Shown here: one piece after another, positions 39,716 to 41,807 of the stretch | Layout: each line of letters begins with the position of its first letter | Position numbering within the stretch: the first letter of the stretch is position 1 | Source of the DNA: Halanaerobium sp041694515 | Lineage (GTDB): Bacteria > Bacillota > Halanaerobiia > Halanaerobiales > Halanaerobiaceae | NCBI GenBank assembly: GCA_041694515.1 | Contig: JASMSZ010000092.1 | Coordinates: 1-41,807 of the forward strand | Direction of reading: 5' to 3' | DNA: 41,807 nucleotides | Translations under genes and position numbers: made by a program | Notes under the pieces: model-generated | The model's input: only the letters and a program-made list of their open reading frames with translations | Database searches by the model: none | What the model was told of the DNA's origin: nothing

Positions 39716-40625
39716 TGAGGTAGTAATGTCAGTTCATGGGTTATCAAAGGTCTTTAAAAGTGGTATTTTAAATCCAGAATATACTGTAGCTGCAAAAGAT
39801 ATTTCTTTTGATATAGAAAAAGGAAAAATAATTTCTCTAATCGGAGAAAGCGGCAGTGGAAAAACAACAGTTGGTAAATTAATTTTAAAATTAATCGAAG
39901 TTTCTGAAGGTGAAATCATATATAAAGGGAAAAACATTTCTGAAATCACGGATAAAACTGAAACCAAAGAATATTATAGGAAAGTTCAGGGTATTTTTCA
40001 GGATCCATTTGCAACTTTTAATCCTTTATATAAAGTAGATAGAGTTTTTGATATGATCTTTGATTCTTTTGATCTGGGATTTGAAGATAAGGATCAAGCG
40101 ATTAGAGATGTTCTCTATGATGTGAATTTAAATCCGGAGCGGACCCTGGATAAATTTCCCCATCAATTAAGTGGGGGACAATTGCAGAGGCTGTTAATTG
40201 CCCGGGCACTACTGATGGATGTTGATATTTTAATAGCGGATGAGTTAATTAGTATGCTGGATGCTTCAACCAGAATTGGAGTTTTAAATTTACTGGTAGA
40301 ATCCTGTAAGAAACATGGTATGGCAGTAATTTTTATTACTCATGATCTTAACTTAGGCTATTATATTTCAGATAAATCTCTTATTATGTATAAAGGGCGC
40401 CTGGTTGAAAGAGGAGATACCAAAAAGATTTACGAGAACGCAACTCACCCTTATACTCAGATGTTATTTGAGGCTGTACCTGAGATTGGTGAACGCTGGG
40501 ACCCGGACGAAGAATTTTTACCGGAACAGGTAGTAAATGATGTGCAGAAATTCTACAAAGAAAATGAAGGTAAGGGTTTTGTAGAAATTGAAGAAGATCA
40601 TAGTGTATTATTTAGTGATAAGTAG
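39702..40625 (+). CDS. Opp/Dpp-type ABC ATPase 2 (DppF-like)
   Basis: The 307-residue ATPase has Walker A GESGSGKTT near 48-56, a Q-loop in GIFQDPFATFNP, signature LSGGQLQRL and Walker B ILIADELISMLD. As in ATPase 1, the common DEP of Walker B is replaced (DEL). A GTG start at 39702 has AGGAAG 8 nt upstream; an ATG at 39726 after GAGGT is an alternative. It overlaps the end of the DppD-like gene by 14 bp. The GH1 gene follows 85 bp later. Confidence 0.9.
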   Translation: MEKNNEVVMSVHGLSKVFKSGILNPEYTVAAKDISFDIEKGKIISLIGESGSGKTTVGKLILKLIEVSEGEIIYKGKNISEITDKTETKEYYRKVQGIFQDPFATFNPLYKVDRVFDMIFDSFDLGFEDKDQAIRDVLYDVNLNPERTLDKFPHQLSGGQLQRLLIARALLMDVDILIADELISMLDASTRIGVLNLLVESCKKHGMAVIFITHDLNLGYYISDKSLIMYKGRLVERGDTKKIYENATHPYTQMLFEAVPEIGERWDPDEEFLPEQVVNDVQKFYKENEGKGFVEIEEDHSVLFSDK

Positions 40626-40710
40626 TTTTAATTTATTAAAATAACTATCTAAATACTAATCGTATAATAATTATAATAGGTGACAGTTGAAATTTAGAGG
40701 AGGCAGTTGG

Positions 40711-41807
40711 ATGGCAAAAATAATATTTCCCGAAGATTTTGAGTGGGGTGCTGCTACAGCATCCTATCAAATTGAGGGAGCATATAATGAAGATGGTAAG
40801 GGTGAATCAATCTGGGATAGATTTACCCATCAAAAAGGTAATATAGTAGATAATGATACAGGTGATGCAGCCTGTGATCATTATCATCGCTACCAAGAAG
40901 ATGTAGAGTTAATGAAGGAGTTGGGACTTGATACTTATCGTTTTTCCATAGCCTGGCCTCGTATTTTACCTACAGGTAAAGGGAGAATCAATCAAAAAGG
41001 AATTGACTTTTATAAAAATTTGATTGAGCAGCTTTTAAAAGCAGGTATTGAACCCTCTGCAACTCTCTATCACTGGGATTTACCTCAAAAACTGCAGGAT
41101 AATGGAGGTTGGGAAAATAGAGATACAGCTAAATATTTTAATCAATATGCTCAGATAATGTTTAGAGAGCTCGGAGATGTGGTTCCACGCTGGATAACCC
41201 ATAATGAACCGATGGTGGTTTCAATGGTTGGAAATTTATGGGGAGAACATGCACCAGGTTTTAAAGATCATCAGAAAGCTCTGCAGGTTGCGCATAATGT
41301 TTTACTCTCTCATGGAATGACAGTTAAAAGTTTTAGAGAAAGCGGAATTGAGGGTGAAGTTGGAATTACTTTAAATTTAAACCATGTTTACGCTAATAGT
41401 GAGAGTAGAAAAGATCAAATTGCAAAAGATTACTGTGATGCTTTCAATAATCGCTGGTTTTTAGATCCTGTATTAAAGGGAAAATATCCGGAAAAATTAA
41501 TGAATTTATATCAGAATAAGTTTGATAACCCATTTAAGACGGAAGCTGGAGATCTTGAAATAATTAGTCGAGAAATTGATTTCTTAGGTATTAATTATTA
41601 TTCCAGAGCCCTGGTAGAATATGACGAAAGTGAATTCCTGAATTTTAAGTCAATTAAAGCAAATGATTCAGATTATACTGCAATGGACTGGGAGGTTTAT
41701 CCCCAGGGTTTAACAGATCTCTTAAAAAGACTGGATCAGGAATATACTAAAAAGCCAATTTTCATAACTGAAAATGGAGCTGCTTATGATGATCAGATTG
41801 CAGAAGA
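40711..41807 (+). CDS. GH1 beta-glucosidase (3' end cut by window)
   Basis: The frame is open from ATG 40711 to the window end (365 complete codons of about 440-450 expected). The GH1 N-terminal signature FEWGAATASYQIEGA is at residues 10-24. The acid/base Glu166 is in THNEPM and the nucleophile Glu354 is in ITENGAAYDD. RFSIAWPRILP and ATLYHWDLPQ are also present. No signal peptide is seen, so it acts in the cytosol on beta-glucosides or beta-galactosides, probably brought in by the upstream importer. AGAGGAGG precedes the ATG. GH1 members also include 6-phospho-beta-glycosidases; uptake by an ABC system favours a non-phosphorylated substrate. Confidence 0.95.
   Translation, partial: MAKIIFPEDFEWGAATASYQIEGAYNEDGKGESIWDRFTHQKGNIVDNDTGDAACDHYHRYQEDVELMKELGLDTYRFSIAWPRILPTGKGRINQKGIDFYKNLIEQLLKAGIEPSATLYHWDLPQKLQDNGGWENRDTAKYFNQYAQIMFRELGDVVPRWITHNEPMVVSMVGNLWGEHAPGFKDHQKALQVAHNVLLSHGMTVKSFRESGIEGEVGITLNLNHVYANSESRKDQIAKDYCDAFNNRWFLDPVLKGKYPEKLMNLYQNKFDNPFKTEAGDLEIISREIDFLGINYYSRALVEYDESEFLNFKSIKANDSDYTAMDWEVYPQGLTDLLKRLDQEYTKKPIFITENGAAYDDQIAE

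Noticed and set aside
1..41807. tRNA genes, CRISPR arrays, insertion sequences or phage genes
   Set aside because: No cloverleaf-like segments, spaced direct repeats, transposase motifs or integrase motifs were seen in reading both strands by eye.

Overview
The window is a low-GC (roughly one-third G+C), strongly codon-biased bacterial chromosome segment packed with sugar-uptake and fermentation genes. Shine-Dalgarno sites (AGGAGG type), LacI/DeoR/RpiR regulators, a SAM-I riboswitch and GH42/GH1/GH3 glycosidases point to an anaerobic, saccharolytic Firmicute-like organism. The gene complement and style fit Halanaerobiales (Halanaerobium-like); this is an inference from composition and content, not a database match. 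No rRNA, tRNA, CRISPR array, insertion sequence or phage gene was seen.

Region 1 (1-9405) is a beta-galactoside/galactose utilisation cluster: the end of a ROK sugar kinase, galE, galK, a LacI-family regulator, a three-gene sugar ABC importer (binding protein plus two permeases, no ATPase) and a GH42 beta-galactosidase. Three perfect copies of a 16-bp palindrome (TTTAAATCGATTTAAA) lie in front of the regulator and the transporter and are the probable operators. galT is not in the window. A 13-bp-stem bidirectional terminator closes the region.

Region 2 (9421-28983) is the centre of interest: a complete bacterial microcompartment (BMC) locus for L-rhamnose. On the minus strand are two divergent tandem-BMC shell proteins and a DeoR regulator. 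On the plus strand are a class II (rhamnulose/fuculose-1-phosphate) aldolase with a C-terminal encapsulation-type helix, five BMC-H shell genes, PduL, a EutN/CcmL pentamer, a CoA-acylating aldehyde dehydrogenase, a PduS-like Fe-S flavoprotein, a PduT-like tandem BMC with the Fe-S cysteine Cys38, acetate kinase, rhamnulokinase, rhamnose isomerase, rhamnose mutarotase, a RhaTPQS-type ABC importer and an iron-dependent alcohol dehydrogenase. The inferred scheme is: rhamnose import, mutarotation, isomerisation and phosphorylation in the cytosol; aldol cleavage to DHAP and L-lactaldehyde in the shell; disproportionation of lactaldehyde to 1,2-propanediol (ADH) and lactyl-CoA, lactyl-P and lactate plus ATP (AldDH, PduL, AckA-type kinase). 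There is no B12 diol dehydratase and no glycyl-radical enzyme, yet the PduS/PduT electron-transfer pair is present. One BMC-H gene has a 62-codon Lys/Asn/Glu-rich in-frame 5' extension overlapping the previous gene, followed by a strong internal start, so it may make two shell isoforms in the manner of PduB/PduB'.

Region 3 (28984-33582) holds a decayed RpiR-family regulator remnant followed by a secreted GH3 NagZ-type N-acetylhexosaminidase (the MurNAc-recycling neighbourhood), then a methionine operon: a SAM-I riboswitch with visible terminator and antiterminator, metY and metA. MetA carries Glu111, the acetyl-specific residue, which agrees with MetY.

Region 4 (33588-41807) has a LacI regulator divergent from an Opp/Dpp-type ABC importer (binding protein, two permeases, two ATPases) that leads into a GH1 beta-glucosidase cut by the window end. 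The context suggests that this 'peptide' transporter carries beta-linked oligosaccharides. Two good sigma-A promoters and two TTTC-N9-GAAA palindromes lie in the 490-bp intergenic region.
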